DNA of 64,000 nucleotides, taken from contig CM038716.1 in assembly GCA_021613375.1 (NCBI GenBank), positions 9,302,766-9,366,765 on the forward strand. Reading direction: 5' to 3'. Below are positions 11,401 through 23,212 of the stretch, in pieces; the stretch's first letter is position 1, and every line of letters begins with the position of its first letter. The notes beneath the pieces were generated by a model. That model was not told the origin of the DNA. It saw only the letters and a program-made list of their open reading frames with translations, and made no database searches. The position numbers and the translations under genes were made by a program. The stretch comes from Megaleporinus macrocephalus. Taxonomy: Eukaryota > Chordata > Actinopteri > Characiformes > Anostomidae.

Positions 11401-11524
11401 GTGATTTAAAAAAAAAAAAACTTTTCGACCAGGGATGGACCAAGACATATATTTATACTTTCCACAGGCAGCTCCAAACCAACATCTCTTATGTTCTGAG
11501 ACCGTGGTGTTAATTAAAAGGGGG

Positions 11525-11704
11525 AGGGGGGCTGAAGCCAATCCCAGCATCATCAGGCAAAGGTGGGGTACACCATGGACAGGTCGCCAGTCCATCACAT
11601 GGCCAACACACTCACACCTACAGACAGTTTAGAGTCAGGATCAACATAACATGCATGTGTTTGCACTGTGGGAGGAAACCGGAGTACCCGGAGGAAACCC
11701 ACTT
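11525..11704 (-). mobile_element. retroelement 3'-tail fragment (LINE/SINE type common in fish)
   Basis: The phrases ggtcgccagtccatcaca, tttgcactgtgggaggaaac and ggagtacccggaggaaac are the reverse complement of a 3' tail shared by many fish SINEs and their partner LINEs. Orientation is minus. The family is from memory. Confidence 0.65.
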
Positions 11705-11708
11705 TGAA

Positions 11709-11940
11709 ACACACTCCACACAGAACGTTCTGGATATCTCATATGTGTGTGAGAATGGTCCTAACTCAGTTTCAGACCAGTTTTAAAGTCCTGGTTGGAC
11801 CACCAAGAGCTCACTCCTCTCACTGAACAAGAGAAAGTGTGGAGGAACACAAGAGAGAGATAAAGATGAAAACTCTGTTAACAAGACTAAACATTTCCCT
11901 TATTTACCTTTTTATTATAAATAAACACTTTATGATACAC
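11709..11940 (+). repeat. 215-bp direct duplication, copy 2
   Basis: Homologous to 10030-10246 in the same orientation. The two copies bracket about 1.46 kb containing CpG-rich DNA, a hAT-like end and a retroelement tail. Confidence 0.8.
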
Positions 11941-12238
11941 TTTTTAAAAATCATTTTAAACGTAGCCCTTGTTTTTAGTTAAAGTGATAAAAAAAGCATT
12001 TAAGTTCAGTATTTAAACAGTAAACATACTGAAATATACTGAACGGTATGTGTGATGTGTTGGTGTTTCAGTAGCTGATGGTATAAGATGCTGATACTAG
12101 ACTACTTCACTATACAGGATACACCACTGAATCAGAACAGAACTTGGCCTGAGGAGGTCTCCTTAAGGTGGACCTTACTGACTCTAATTAAATAATCTAA
12201 ATAAAGAGTTTGTGTCTATAATATTCCTATTTTGTATG

Positions 12239-12400
12239 TACACAGCTATAACATTAAAACCATCATCTACATTTGTCCAGTTTATCAGCTGGTGCACTTT
12301 GTAGGTCTATACTTAGAGACTGTACTTCATCTGTTTCTCTGTACACATTGTTGTCCTGTGCTTTAATAGTCTGGACCTCCACAGGACCAACACATGTAAC
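12239..12400. mobile_element. MITE left-end fragment (otophysan-type family)
   Basis: The terminus-like TACACAGCTATAACATTAAA is followed by gtccagtttatcagctg, cactttgtag, cttcatctgtttctctgta and ggacctccacaggacc, the same order as in the other copies. The right half is missing. Confidence 0.7.
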
Positions 12401-12713
12401 CGGGATGTGTGGCCTCAGGTCTTCTGAGTTCCTAGTGGGCTGTGGCTGGTCTGGGTCCCCTGGGTCCTTCCCTTTCTGCCTCTGAATCACGGGGGCATGG
12501 TTGCAGTTTCTTGCCCTCATTATTAAGTACATTCCAGGACAGAGGCACATATACACGCTGCTGCAAATAATAGAATTGTGTGTGGGTGTATATATGTATA
12601 TGCATATGTATAGATATGTGAATATCTGTGTGTGTATGTATCTATATATATTTTTTTTGTTAGTTTTTTTCTCTTTTCTTTCATTTGTTTGTTTATTTAG
12701 TTATTTATTTATT

Positions 12714-12791
<78 letters not shown>

Positions 12792-13020
12792 TTATTTTTT
12801 TCCCTTCCTTTTTTCTTTTCTCTCTCTCTCTTTTTCCTGTCCTTTATTGCCTGTCAGGCCTGGCTAAATAAATAAATAAATAAAATAAAAATACAAATAT
12901 TAACAATCCTATAGAGCTGTTCTTGTAAAAGCAAATATGTTTGGTACATCAGTGCATTCGGATTACCATTCCAATTGCGACAATTTCCAGACATGACAGG
13001 TTAATTTAAAAAAAAAGAAA
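12401..13020. other. low-complexity sequence with trinucleotide repeat
   Basis: T-rich DNA around a (TAA)n/(TTA)n tract at 12717-12792. The array switches from ataata to attatt in the middle, so it is self-complementary. The long T-rich open frame at 12501-12875 is a composition artefact. Unique DNA continues to 13020. Confidence 0.6.
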
Positions 13021-13110
13021 TGTAACCAATCAGCACTCATTAACATCAATGCTAACCAGTCAGCACTCAGTAGCAGTAATGTTGACCAATCAGCACTCAG
13101 TAGCAATACA
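13020..13110. repeat. three isolated units of the 30-bp minisatellite
   Basis: Three units of the type aaccaatcagcactcagtag and nearby variants, separated by about 850 bp from the main array at 13960-14972 and in the same orientation. Confidence 0.85.
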
Positions 13111-13916
13111 TTCTTCTATGTTTTAAAATTAAATTAAGGTCCTGTACAGGTGGTTAGAAACTGTATTACCCATTTGTTTTTAGCTATTTAGCTTAATTCA
13201 ACCTTTTTATTATTTATTTATTTATTTATATTTGCTCGTGGGCGCCCTCTAGAGTTTTTGATACAGCAGGAGAAATAGAAAATGGTCATACTCCTCTTAA
13301 ACAGGCTCTGAGTTTATGTGACTCAAATGAAATAAAAATAGCACAAAGTTCAGCTGTTCCTGTCGTCAAGATAATTAGTGGAGCTAAAGCTGTTTACATG
13401 TTGGCGTTGAGGGGAAAAAACTTTCTGTGTCTCTTCGCTCGGCCGTCGGTGGCATGCAGACGCGTAAATGTTGCCATGGGGATGGCATTAGTGGGAAAAG
13501 ACTCCCTTAATTGATTAATTAGAATACTCATAATGGCCCGAAAAGAGGCCTTGTTAGTGGCCAAGAGTTGCCAAAGAGCTCCGATGTTTCCATGGTGACT
13601 CCATGGAAACAGAGGTAGCGCGGGAAAGACGGGGCCCTAATGAGTCGTGCACCGGCACTGACCTCCAGCCGGAGTGAGAGGACAAACAGCCTCTCTCACC
13701 TTTTGACTGCCAATCATTCGCACAGGAACTGTTTATTTGGACGTACCGGACCCTCCAGCGGACCGGGGAGTATAATGATGATGTAGTTTGTGTGGAGTAA
13801 TAATATTCACTCTACAGTCCATACAAGCTGTATACAGAAACTCAGGCAAAAAGGCCAAAACAGCCTGATTTCTATCCATCACTTTTGTGACATCACAACC
13901 ATGAACACATTTATAT
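13111..13916. other. unique, conserved-element-like island
   Basis: From about 13370 to 13700 the sequence is unique and shows motifs typical of vertebrate regulatory DNA: a gattaatt homeodomain core near 13513, GTTGCCATGG at 13470-13479, and a perfect inverted repeat GTTTCCATGG-TGACT-CCATGGAAAC at 13586-13610. The Gs and Cs match half-sites of the RFX X-box. No gene seen. Calling it regulatory is inference. Confidence 0.4.
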
Positions 13917-15262
13917 ACATCGATTAGCCAACCTCCTTGTTTCTACACTCACTGTCCAGTGAGTGTAGCTAACCAGTCAGCACTCGGTAATAGAAATGTA
14001 ACCAATCAGCACTCAGTAGCAGAATTGCTAACAATCAGCACTTTAGAAGCAGTAGTGCTAACCAGTCAGCACTCATTAGTAGTAATGCTAGTTAATCAGT
14101 ACACAGTAGCAACAATGTCAACCAATGAACATACATTAGCAGTAACACCAACCCATCAGGATTAATTAACAGTAATGCTAACCAGTCAGCACTCAGCAGT
14201 CAGTAGTTGTAATGCTGGCCAGTCAACCCTCGGTAATAGAAATGTAACCAATCAGCACTCAGTAGCAGTAATGTTCACAATCAGCACTTCAGTAGCTGTA
14301 ATGCTAACCAATCAGCACTCAGTGGAAGTAATGCTAGTTAATCAGCACACAGTAGCAGCAATGTCAACCATTGAACATACATTAGCAGTAACACCAACCA
14401 ATCAGGACTCATTAACAGTAATGCTAACCAGTCAGCACTCAGTAGCAGTAGTACTAACCAATCAGCAATCAGTAGTAGTAATGCTGGCCACTCAAGCCTC
14501 TGTAATAGAAATGTAACCGATCAGCACTCAGTAGCAGTAATGCTAACAATCAGCACTTCAGAAGCAGTAATGCTAACCAATCAGCACTCAGTAGTAGTAA
14601 TGCTAGTCAATCAGCAGTCAGTAGAAGTAATGCTAACAATCAGCACTTCAGAAGCAGTAATGCTAGTCAATCAGCACTCAGTAACAATAATATTAACCAA
14701 TCAGCACTCAGTAGTAGGTATGCTGGCCAGTCAGCCCTTGGTAATAGAAATGTAACCAATCAACACTCAGTAGAAGTAATGCTAACAATCAGCACTTCAG
14801 AAGCAGTAATGCTAACCAATCAGCACTCAGTAGTAGTAATGCTAGTCAATCAGCACTCAGTAGAAGTAATGCTAACAATCAGCACTTCACTCAGTAGTAG
14901 TTATGCTGGCCAGTCAGACCTTGGTAATCGAAACGTAACCAATCAGCACTCAGTGGTAGTAGTAATGCTAGTTATCAGGAGCCCCACAGGACCACCACAG
15001 AGCAGGTACTATTAGGGAGGTGGGTCATTCTCAGCACTGCAGTGACACTGACATGGTGCTGGTGTGTTAGTGTGTGTTGTGCTGGTGTGAGTGGATCAGA
15101 CACAGCAGTGCTGCTGCTGGAGTGTTTAAACACTGTGTCCACTCACTGTCCACTCTATTAGACACTCCTACTACTTGCTGGTCCACCTTGTAGATGTAAA
15201 GTCAGAGACAGTAGCTCATCTGCTGCTGCACAGTTTGTGTTCCTCTAGTTCTTCATCAGTGG
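13917..15262. mobile_element. MITE interrupted by an internal minisatellite
   Basis: The left end reads TACATCGATTAGCCAACCTC and continues tgtttctacactcactgtcc to about 13957. The family's next blocks, caggaccaccacagagcagg, ggtgggtcattctcagcac, gtgagtggatcagacacagc, ccaccttgtagatgtaaagt and cttcatcagtgg, pick up at 14974 and run to 15262. Between them lies the 30-bp array. So the tandem array sits inside the MITE copy. The family order was checked against 1374, 4185 and 12239. Confidence 0.72.
13960..14972. repeat. 30-bp minisatellite (about 33 units) inside a MITE
   Basis: Unit close to agcagtaatgctaaccaatc plus agcactcagt, with variants aacaatcagcacttcaga and gccagtcagcccttggta that alternate in short blocks. 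The unit length is divisible by three, so four consecutive frames of 68-113 codons stay open; they are not genes. Many units contain CCAATCAG, a CCAAT-box core. Confidence 0.95.
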
Positions 15263-15727
15263 ACAAACCTCTCACTGGAAATAGCTCAATTTCTCCACCA
15301 GTGCAGAGTCAAAACATCATAAACACTAATATATATATATCTTGTTGCTGTTCAATGAAAAATATGGATCTCCAAGAGTGCAGCTTTACAGGAGAGGACC
15401 AAAACAGTCTGTACTTTCATTGTAAGTGAATGGAACCAGAATTTTTTAGAGCTTATTTTGGAGCCTTTCTATTGGTCCATTCATCATGGAACGTTGACAC
15501 AATGGAAAGAGCAGCTGTGGTGAGCAACTGATGCAGAAAAACAAAAATAGAGAAACACATGTTTTGTCTCAGCAACGTCATATACTCATGTCTGAGTTAC
15601 ACGGCAGCTGAAAACTAAAATGCACTGAATTGCTTTTTAAGTCACGTGTGAGGTGAGAAAGAAAAAAGCCTGGACGAACACCTATACACACACACACACA
15701 CACACACGCACACACACAGAGTTTCCC

Positions 15728-15766
<39 letters not shown>

Positions 15767-16296
15767 ACGCTGCCCCTCCGGCTGCTTTCCAAGTCAGCGC
15801 TTCACCCTGAATTTGCGAGGGAAGAGAAAGAGAGCGGGAGAGATAGACAGATGAAGGTAAAGTGGATGGAAGATGGAGAAAATTTCGCCACTGGCGCTGC
15901 CTCCCCTGTGGACGCAGAAGTAAATGACTCTCACGGTTATGTAAGTTGTTTTTTTCCAGACTTTGTCGCTTCACGCGGCAAAAACACTCTGTGCCAGCGC
16001 CGCCCGAGCTGCTGACACGCAGCGTCTGTAACAGTGTGTTCGACACCTCATGCTGAGATGAAGAGAAACTTCATCACCGCGCGCCACTGCCGAGACTCCA
16101 TCCAGACGAGCCCTGTCACAACACACGTCAGTGCTGCTCACGCCTGAGAGACCAACGTCGCTAGCAGCTAACTGAAGTGTATGTTCACTGGTTACTTTTT
16201 CAAACTAGTTCAACTGTTCGTGTGTAAATGAAGTCATTCAGCAGTGAAATGCTCAGGTTTTGAGGCTGTACCTTCTCATGGTCTGACAGTCCTTCA
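15263..16296. other. unique sequence with a CA/TG foldback
   Basis: The central feature is (CA)n at about 15683-15718 followed by (TG)n at about 15730-15763, which are mutually complementary. Downstream DNA is moderately CpG-rich to 16160. A 120-codon frame at 15653-16015 crosses the microsatellite and has no family match I know. I found no supported exon. Confidence 0.4.
15683..15763. repeat. (CA)n-spacer-(TG)n inverted microsatellite
   Basis: A CA run, a short spacer containing gagtttccctt, then a TG run of similar length. The two can pair into a hairpin. Confidence 0.9.
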
Positions 16297-16799
16297 GGAA
16301 AAGGTGTCCAACGTGTTCACAATCATTACTCAGGTAGAAGTATAGATAATAGAGTGTAAATATACTTCTGTAGAGATTGAAGTATCAACCCAAGTGTAAA
16401 AGTACTGCTTTCAGAACTACTTAAAGTATAAAAGTAAAAGTAATGTAAGGAAAAAATGTCATTAAGGACAAAAGCTTAGTCCGCACCACAGGGGTCTATA
16501 GTGCACTAGCCCACCTCCCCAAAAACCCCATTCTTCTAAAAGTCATAGTGACTATAATGTTATATTAAAATGTTGATCTTGATAAATTTGGGATGCGCTA
16601 GGCTTCCTGTTTCAGCTCATATACGCCCATTAAAAATGAATGTAGTTTAGTACAATGTAAATATATTAAAGAAGTATATCTGTTACTACTGAACATTAAC
16701 ATGTGTTTCATGGAGCAGAAGATATGATGACTAGTTGTCTATAAGTATTGTAATGAAGTCAAACTTCAAAGACATGTTATCAATAATCTTTATTGTAAT

Positions 16800-17067
16800 T
16801 AGAGATGGAAGGATCGATCGGCTATGGTATCGGTATCAGCTGGTTTTTGAACGGAATATACAATCGGACATCAGCCAATATTTCTCCAATTTAGCCGATC
16901 GATGGCGTTTAATTAATGAGCCTAATTTGTATTTCTAGCTAGCGTTTCATCCAGAAAGAGGAGCCCTCCGTGAAACCCACTCCAGCCAGCTTCCTGCAAT
17001 TCCTATCTGAACCACTAGGTGGAAAAACATTGTTTCATGGTTGACAGATTGACTAAAGCAGCTACCT
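16800..17067. mobile_element. truncated hAT element in the foldback loop
   Basis: It begins TAGAGATGGAAGGATCGATC, the same terminus group as 7101 and 8693. Its distal part (gctagcgtttcatccag ... actaaagcagc) is the reverse complement of 7440-7580. It has no matching right terminus, and minisatellite begins directly after it. Confidence 0.68.
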
Positions 17068-18670
17068 TGATAATAATGGATTGTAAATGTAAGGAGTAGA
17101 AAGTACTGATTATGGAGTGTAAATGTAAGGAGTAGAAAGTACTGATAATGGAGTGTAAATGTAAGGAGTGGAAAGTACTGATAATGGAGTGTAAATGTAA
17201 GGAGTTTCTACTCCTTATCAGTACATTCTACTCCTTACATTTACACTCCATTATCTGTACTTTCTACTCCTTACATTTACACTCCATTATCAGTACTTTC
17301 TACTCCTTACATTTACAATCCATTATCAGTACTTTCTACTCCTTACATTTACACTCCATTATCAGTACTCTCTACTCCTTACATTTACACTCCATTATCA
17401 GTACTTTCTACTCCTTACATTTACACTCCATTATCAGTACTTTCTATTCCTTACATTTACACTCCATTATCAGTACTTTCTACTCCTTACATTTACACTC
17501 CATTATCAGTACTTTCTACTCCTTACATTTACACTCCATTATCAGTACTTTCTACTCCTTACATTTAGACTCCATTATTAGTACTTTCTACTCCTTACAT
17601 TTACACTCCATTATCAGTACTTTCTACTCCTTACATTTACACTCCATTATCACTACTTTCTACTCTTTACATTTACACTCTATTATCAGTACTTTCTACT
17701 CCTTACATTTAGACTCCATTATTAGTACTTTCTACCCCTTACATTTACACTCTATTATCAGTACTTTCTACTCCTTACATTTAGACTCCATTATTAGTAC
17801 TTTCTATTCCTTACATTTACACTCCATTATCAGTACTTTCTACTCCTTACATTTACACTCCGTTATCAGTACTTTCTACTCCTTACATTTACACTCCATT
17901 ATCAGTACTTTCTAATCCTTACATTTACACTCCGTTATCAGTACTTTCTACTCCTTACATTTACACTCCAATATCAGTACTTTCTACTCCTTACATTTAC
18001 ACTCCATTATCAGTACTTTCTACTCCTTACATTTACACTCCATTATCAGTACTTTCTACTCCTTACATTTACACTCCATTATCAGTACTTTCTACTCCTT
18101 ACATTTACACTCCATTATCAGTACTTTCTACTCCTTACATTTACACTCCATTATCAGTACTTTCTACTCCTTACATTTACACTCCATTATCAGTACTTTC
18201 TACTCCTTACATTTACACTCTATTATCAGTACTTTCTACTCCTTACATTTACACTCCATTATCAGTACTTTCTACTCCTTACATTTACACTCCATTATCT
18301 GTACTTTCTACTCCTTACATTTACACTCCATTATCAGTACTTTCTACTCCTTACATTTACACTCCATTATCAGTACTTTCTACTCCTTACATTTACACTC
18401 CATTATCAGTACTTTCTACTCCTTACATTTACACTCCATTATCAGTACTTTCTACTCCTTACATTTACACTCCATTATCAGTACTTTCTACTCCTTACAT
18501 TTACACTCCATTATCTGTACTTTCTACTCCTTACATTTACACTCCATTATCAGTACTTTCTACTCCTTACATTTACACTCCATTATCAGTACTTTCTACT
18601 CCTTACATTTACACTCCATTATCAGTACTTTCTACTCCTTACATTTACACTCCATTATCTGTACTTTCTA
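17068..18670. repeat. 36-bp minisatellite with an orientation switch
   Basis: Unit ctccttacatttacactcca / ttatcagtactttcta. From 17068 to about 17204 roughly four units run in the reverse-complement orientation. At 17204/17205 the array flips and about 40 units follow in the forward orientation. 36 bp equals 12 codons, so the 255-codon frame at 17148-17915 is a repeat translation. Confidence 0.96.
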
Positions 18671-19037
18671 AAGATTATTGATAACATGTCTTTGAAGTTT
18701 GACTTCATTACAATACTTATAGACAACTAGTGATCATATCTTCTGCTCCATAAACACATGTTAATGTTCAGTAGTAACAGATATGCTTCTTTATTATATT
18801 TACATTGTATTAAACTACATTCATGTTCAATGGGCGTATATGAGCTGAAACAGGAAGCCTAGCGCATCCCAAATTTATCAACATTAACATTTTAATATAA
18901 TATTATAGTCATTATGACTTTTAGAAGAATGGGGTTTTTGGGGAGGTGGGCTAGTGTACTATAGACCCCTGTGGTGCGGCCTAAGCTTTTATCCTTAATG
19001 GCATTTTTTCACTTACATTACTTTTACTTTTATACTT

Positions 19038-22000
19038 CAAAGCGAACACCGGCTGGTAACACATGTAAGCCTTAATATGGTGTAATGTTGTAAAAATTCA
19101 CAAACAGTAGCAGCTTTATTTGATTTTCTGTTAAATGCCGCTGGAGGGTCACCATTGCTGTAACTACTGCGCTTGAGCTCAGCTAGCTACTAAACATGCT
19201 ACTGTTCAGTCTTTACAGTTTGAGCTAGAACTCAACATTTCTGACATCAGTGGTGACATCACACACCACGTTAGTGTAAATGGTGAACAGAGAGGGTGGA
19301 GGAGAGAGTGACACAGTGCTGGAGTTGTTGTGAAGCTGTGTGTTGGTGTTGACGGAGAAGGAGAGTGTCTGTTAAAGGAGCTCCGCTTTCTAGCAGGAAA
19401 CGTTCACTCTCAGTAAACAGCTAGATACACTGAACGGGAGTGTCTCTGAGCTTCACACTCCTTTATTAGTGAAGTAGTATGTTCACTACTAAGACTGTAC
19501 TTTCACCTTCAGGATCCACAAACGAGGAGAAGCAGCTGACGCTAATGCTAAACGTTCTCAGGAGAGAGTCCAGCGCATGTTCACGTTCACGGTTCTTCTC
19601 GCGGTTCTCCAGAATCTGGAGCTTCTGGACTTCCTGTGTGGAGAAACTGTGGCACTGCATTGTGTTTTAGTCTACGCTTAAAACCAACAGCCTCCGTCGA
19701 GTCTCTCTCCACTGGTGGTCTACTGAACCAATCAAACTCATCCAGACTGAAGAGAGGAGAGCAGAGCAGGGGGTCTTTGGGTAGCTGTGTTGGTCCACAC
19801 GCTGCTTCACTAACTATTCTCCTTGTTTATGTTTGTGAAACAATGTTGGTTATGATAAAGGAATGAAGGGATGAAGGAACAGTGTTGGTGGTGATAAAGG
19901 AATGAAGGGGTGAAAGAACAGTGTTGGTGATGATAAAGGAATGAAGGGATGAAGGAACAGTGTTGGTGGTGATAAAGGAATGAAGGGATGAAGGAACAGT
20001 GTTGGTGATGATAAAAGAATGAAGGGATGAAGGAACAGTGTTGATAATGATAAAGGGATGAAAGAACAGTATTGATGATGATAAAGCGATGAAAGTACAG
20101 TGTTGGTGATGATAAAGGAATGAAGGGATGAAGGAACAGTGTTGGTGATGATAAAGGAATGAAGGGATGAAGGAACAGTGTTGGTGATGATAAATGAATG
20201 AAGGGATGAAGGAACAGTGTTGGTGATGATAAATGAATGAAGGGATGAAGGAACAGTGTTGGTGATGATAAAGGAATGAAGGTATGAAGGAAAAGTGTTG
20301 GTGATGATAAAAGAATGAAGGGATGAAGGAACAGTGTTGGTGATGATAAAGGAATAAAGGGATGAAGGAACAGTTTTGGTGATGATAAAAGAATGAAGGG
20401 ATGTAGGAACAGTGTTGGTGATGATAAAGGAATGAAGGGATGAAGGAACAGTGTTGGTGATGATAAAGGAATGAAGGGATGAAGGAACAGTGTTGGTGAT
20501 AAAGGAATGAAGGGATGAAGGAACAGTGTTGGTGATGATAAAGGAATGAAGGGATTAAGGAACAGTGTTGGTGATGATAAAAGAATGAAGGGATGAAGGA
20601 ACAGTGTTGGTGATGATAAAGGAATGAAGGGATGTAGGAACAGTGTTGGTGATGATAAAAGAATTAAGGGATGAAGGAACAGTGTTGGTGATGATAAAGG
20701 AATAAAGGGATGAAGGAACAGTGTTGGTGATGATAAAGGAATGAAGGGATGAAGGGACAGTGTTGGTGATGATAAAGGAATGAAGGGATGAAGGAACAGT
20801 GTTGGTGATGATAAAGGAATGAAGGGATGAAGGAACAGTGTTGGTGATGACAAAGGAATGAAGAGATGAAGGAACAGTGTTGGTAATAAAAGAATGAAGG
20901 CATGAAGGAACAGTGTTCGTGATGATAAAGGGATGAAGGAACAGTGTTGGTGATGATAAAGGAATGAAGAAATGAAGGAACAGTGTTGATGATGATAAAG
21001 GAATAAAAGAACAGTGTTGGTGATGATAAATGAATGAAGGGATGAAGGAACAGTGTTGGTGATGATAAATGAATGAAGGGATGAAGGAACAGTGTTGGTG
21101 ATGATAAAGGAATGAAGGTATGAAGGAACAGTGTTGGTGATGATAAAAGAATGAAGGGATGAAGGAACAGTGTTGGTGATGATAAAGGAATAAAGGGATG
21201 AAGGAACAGTTTTGGTGATGATAAAAGAATGAAGGGATGTAGGAACAGTGTTGGTGATGATAAAGGAATGAAGGGATGAAGGAACAGTGTTGGTGATGAT
21301 AAAGGAATGAAGGGATGAAGGAACAGTGTTGGTGATGATAAAGGAATGAAGGGATGAAGGAACAGTGTTGGTGATGATAAAGGAATGAAGGGATTAAGGA
21401 ACAGTGTTGGTGATGATAAAAGAATGAAGGGATGAAGGAACAGTGTTGGTGATGATAAAGGAATAAAGGGATGAAGGAACAGTGTTGGTGATGATAAAAG
21501 AATGAAGGGATGAAGGAACAGTGTTGGTGATGATAAAGGAATAAAGGGATGAAGGAACAGTGTTGGTGATGATAAAAGAATGACGGGATGTAGGAACAGT
21601 GTTGGTGATGATAAAGGAATAAAGGGATGAAGGAACAGTGTTGGTGATGATAAAGGAATAAAGGGATGAAGGAACAGTGTTGGTGATGATAAAGGAATGA
21701 AGGGATGAAGGGACAGTGTTGGTGATGATAAAAGAATGAAGGGATGAAGGAACAGTGTTGGTGATGATAAAGGAATGAAGGGATGAAGGAACAGTGTTGG
21801 TGATGATAAAGGAATGAAGGGATGAAGGAACAGTGTTGGTGATGATAAATGAATGAAGGGATGAAGGAACAGTGTTGGTGATGATAAAGGAATGAAGGGA
21901 TGAAGGAACAGTGTTGGTGATGATAAAAGAATGAAGGGATGAAGGAACAGTGTTGGTGATGATAAAGGAATAAAAGGATGAAGGAACAGTGTTGGTGATG

Positions 22001-23212
22001 ATAAAGGAATAAAGAGATGAAGGAACAGTGTTGGTGATGATAAAGGAATAAAAGGATGAAGGAACAGTGTTGGTGATGATAAAGGAATGAAGGGATGAAG
22101 GAACAGTGTTGCTGATGATAAAGGAATGAAGGGATGAAGGAACAGTGTTGGTGATGATAAAGGAATGAAGGGATGAAGGAACAGTGTTGGTGATGATAAA
22201 ATAATGAAGGGGTGAAAGAACAGTGTTGATGATGATAAAGGAATGAAAGGATGAAGGAACTTTGTTGGTGATGATAAAGGAATGAAGGGATGTAGGAACA
22301 GTGTTGGTGATGATAAAGGAATGAAGGGATGAAGGAACAGTGTTGGTGATGATAAAGGAATGAAGGGATGAAGGAACAGTGTTGGTGATGATAAAGGAAT
22401 GAAGGGATTAAGGAACAGTGTTGGTGATGATAAAATAATGAAGGGGTGAAAGAACAGTGTTGATGATGATAAAGGAATGAAAGGATGAAGGAACTTTGTT
22501 GGTGATGATAAAGGAATGAAGGGATGAAGGAACAGTGTTGGTGATGATAAAGGAATGAAGGGATGAAGGAACAGTGTTGGTAATGATAAAGGAATGAAGG
22601 GATGAAGGAACAGTGTTGGTAATGATAAAGGAATGAAGGGATGAAGGAACAGTGTTGGTGATGATAAAGGAATGAAGGGATGAAGGAACAGTGTTGGTGC
22701 TGATAAAGGAATGAAGGGATGAAGGAACAGTGTTGGTGATGATAAAGGAATGAAGGGATGAAGGAACAGTGTTGGTGATGATAAAGGAATGAAGGGATGA
22801 AGGAACAGTGTTGGTGATGATAAAGGAATGAAGGGATGAAGGAACAGTGTTGGTAATGATAAAGGAATGAAGGGATGAAGGAACAGTGTTGGTGATGATA
22901 AAGGAATGAAGGGATGAAGGAACAGTGTTGGTGATGATAAAGGAATGAAGGGATGAAGGAACAGTGTTGGTGATGATAAAGGAATGAAGGGATGAAGGAA
23001 CAGTGTTGGTAATGATAAAGGAATGAAGGGATGAAGGAACAGTGTTGGTGATGATAAAGGAATGAAGGGATGAAGGAACAGTGTTGGTGATGATAAAGGA
23101 ATGAAGGGATGAAGGAACAGTGTTGGTGATGATAAAGGAATGAAGGGATGAAGGAACAGTGTTGGTGATGATAAAGGAATTACCATAAAGTTATACCAGC
23201 CGGGTTCCCTTT
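19038..23212. mobile_element. 4.2-kb TIR element inserted in the foldback arm, superfamily unassigned
   Basis: The left end AAAGCGAACACCGGCTGG and the inverted right end AAAGGGAACCCGGCTGG form an imperfect terminal repeat at 19039-19056 and about 23196-23212. The element exactly interrupts the right arm: the other arm reads through tatactttaagtagtt, while here tatactt ends at 19037 and aagtagtt resumes at 23213. It holds about 780 bp of non-tandem DNA (19061-19840) and then a 3.34-kb minisatellite that stops about 10 bp before the right repeat. No transposase is seen. At most 2-3 bp of target duplication could be present (CTT). Confidence 0.72.
19841..23180. repeat. 39-bp minisatellite, large array (about 85 units)
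   Basis: Unit gatgataaaggaatgaaggg / atgaaggaacagtgttggt. Shared rare variants show segmental duplications: the pair containing acagttttggtg then gggatgtagg occurs near 20370 and 21210, and the ggaactttgttgg variant occurs at 22257 and 22491, 234 bp (six units) apart. 39 bp equals 13 codons, so minus-strand frames of 347 and 840 codons are artefacts with the recurring peptide SSPTLFLHPFIPL. Confidence 0.97.

Noticed and set aside
10030..11940. LTR retrotransposon with 215-bp LTRs
   Set aside because: Repeats lack TG...CA ends, primer-binding site, polypurine tract and gag/pol remnants.
20664..23186. 840-codon minus-strand frame with Pro/Leu/Phe repeats, resembling a structural repeat protein
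   Set aside because: The 13-residue repeat is exactly the 39-bp minisatellite unit; equally long frames appear in the inverted array on the other strand.
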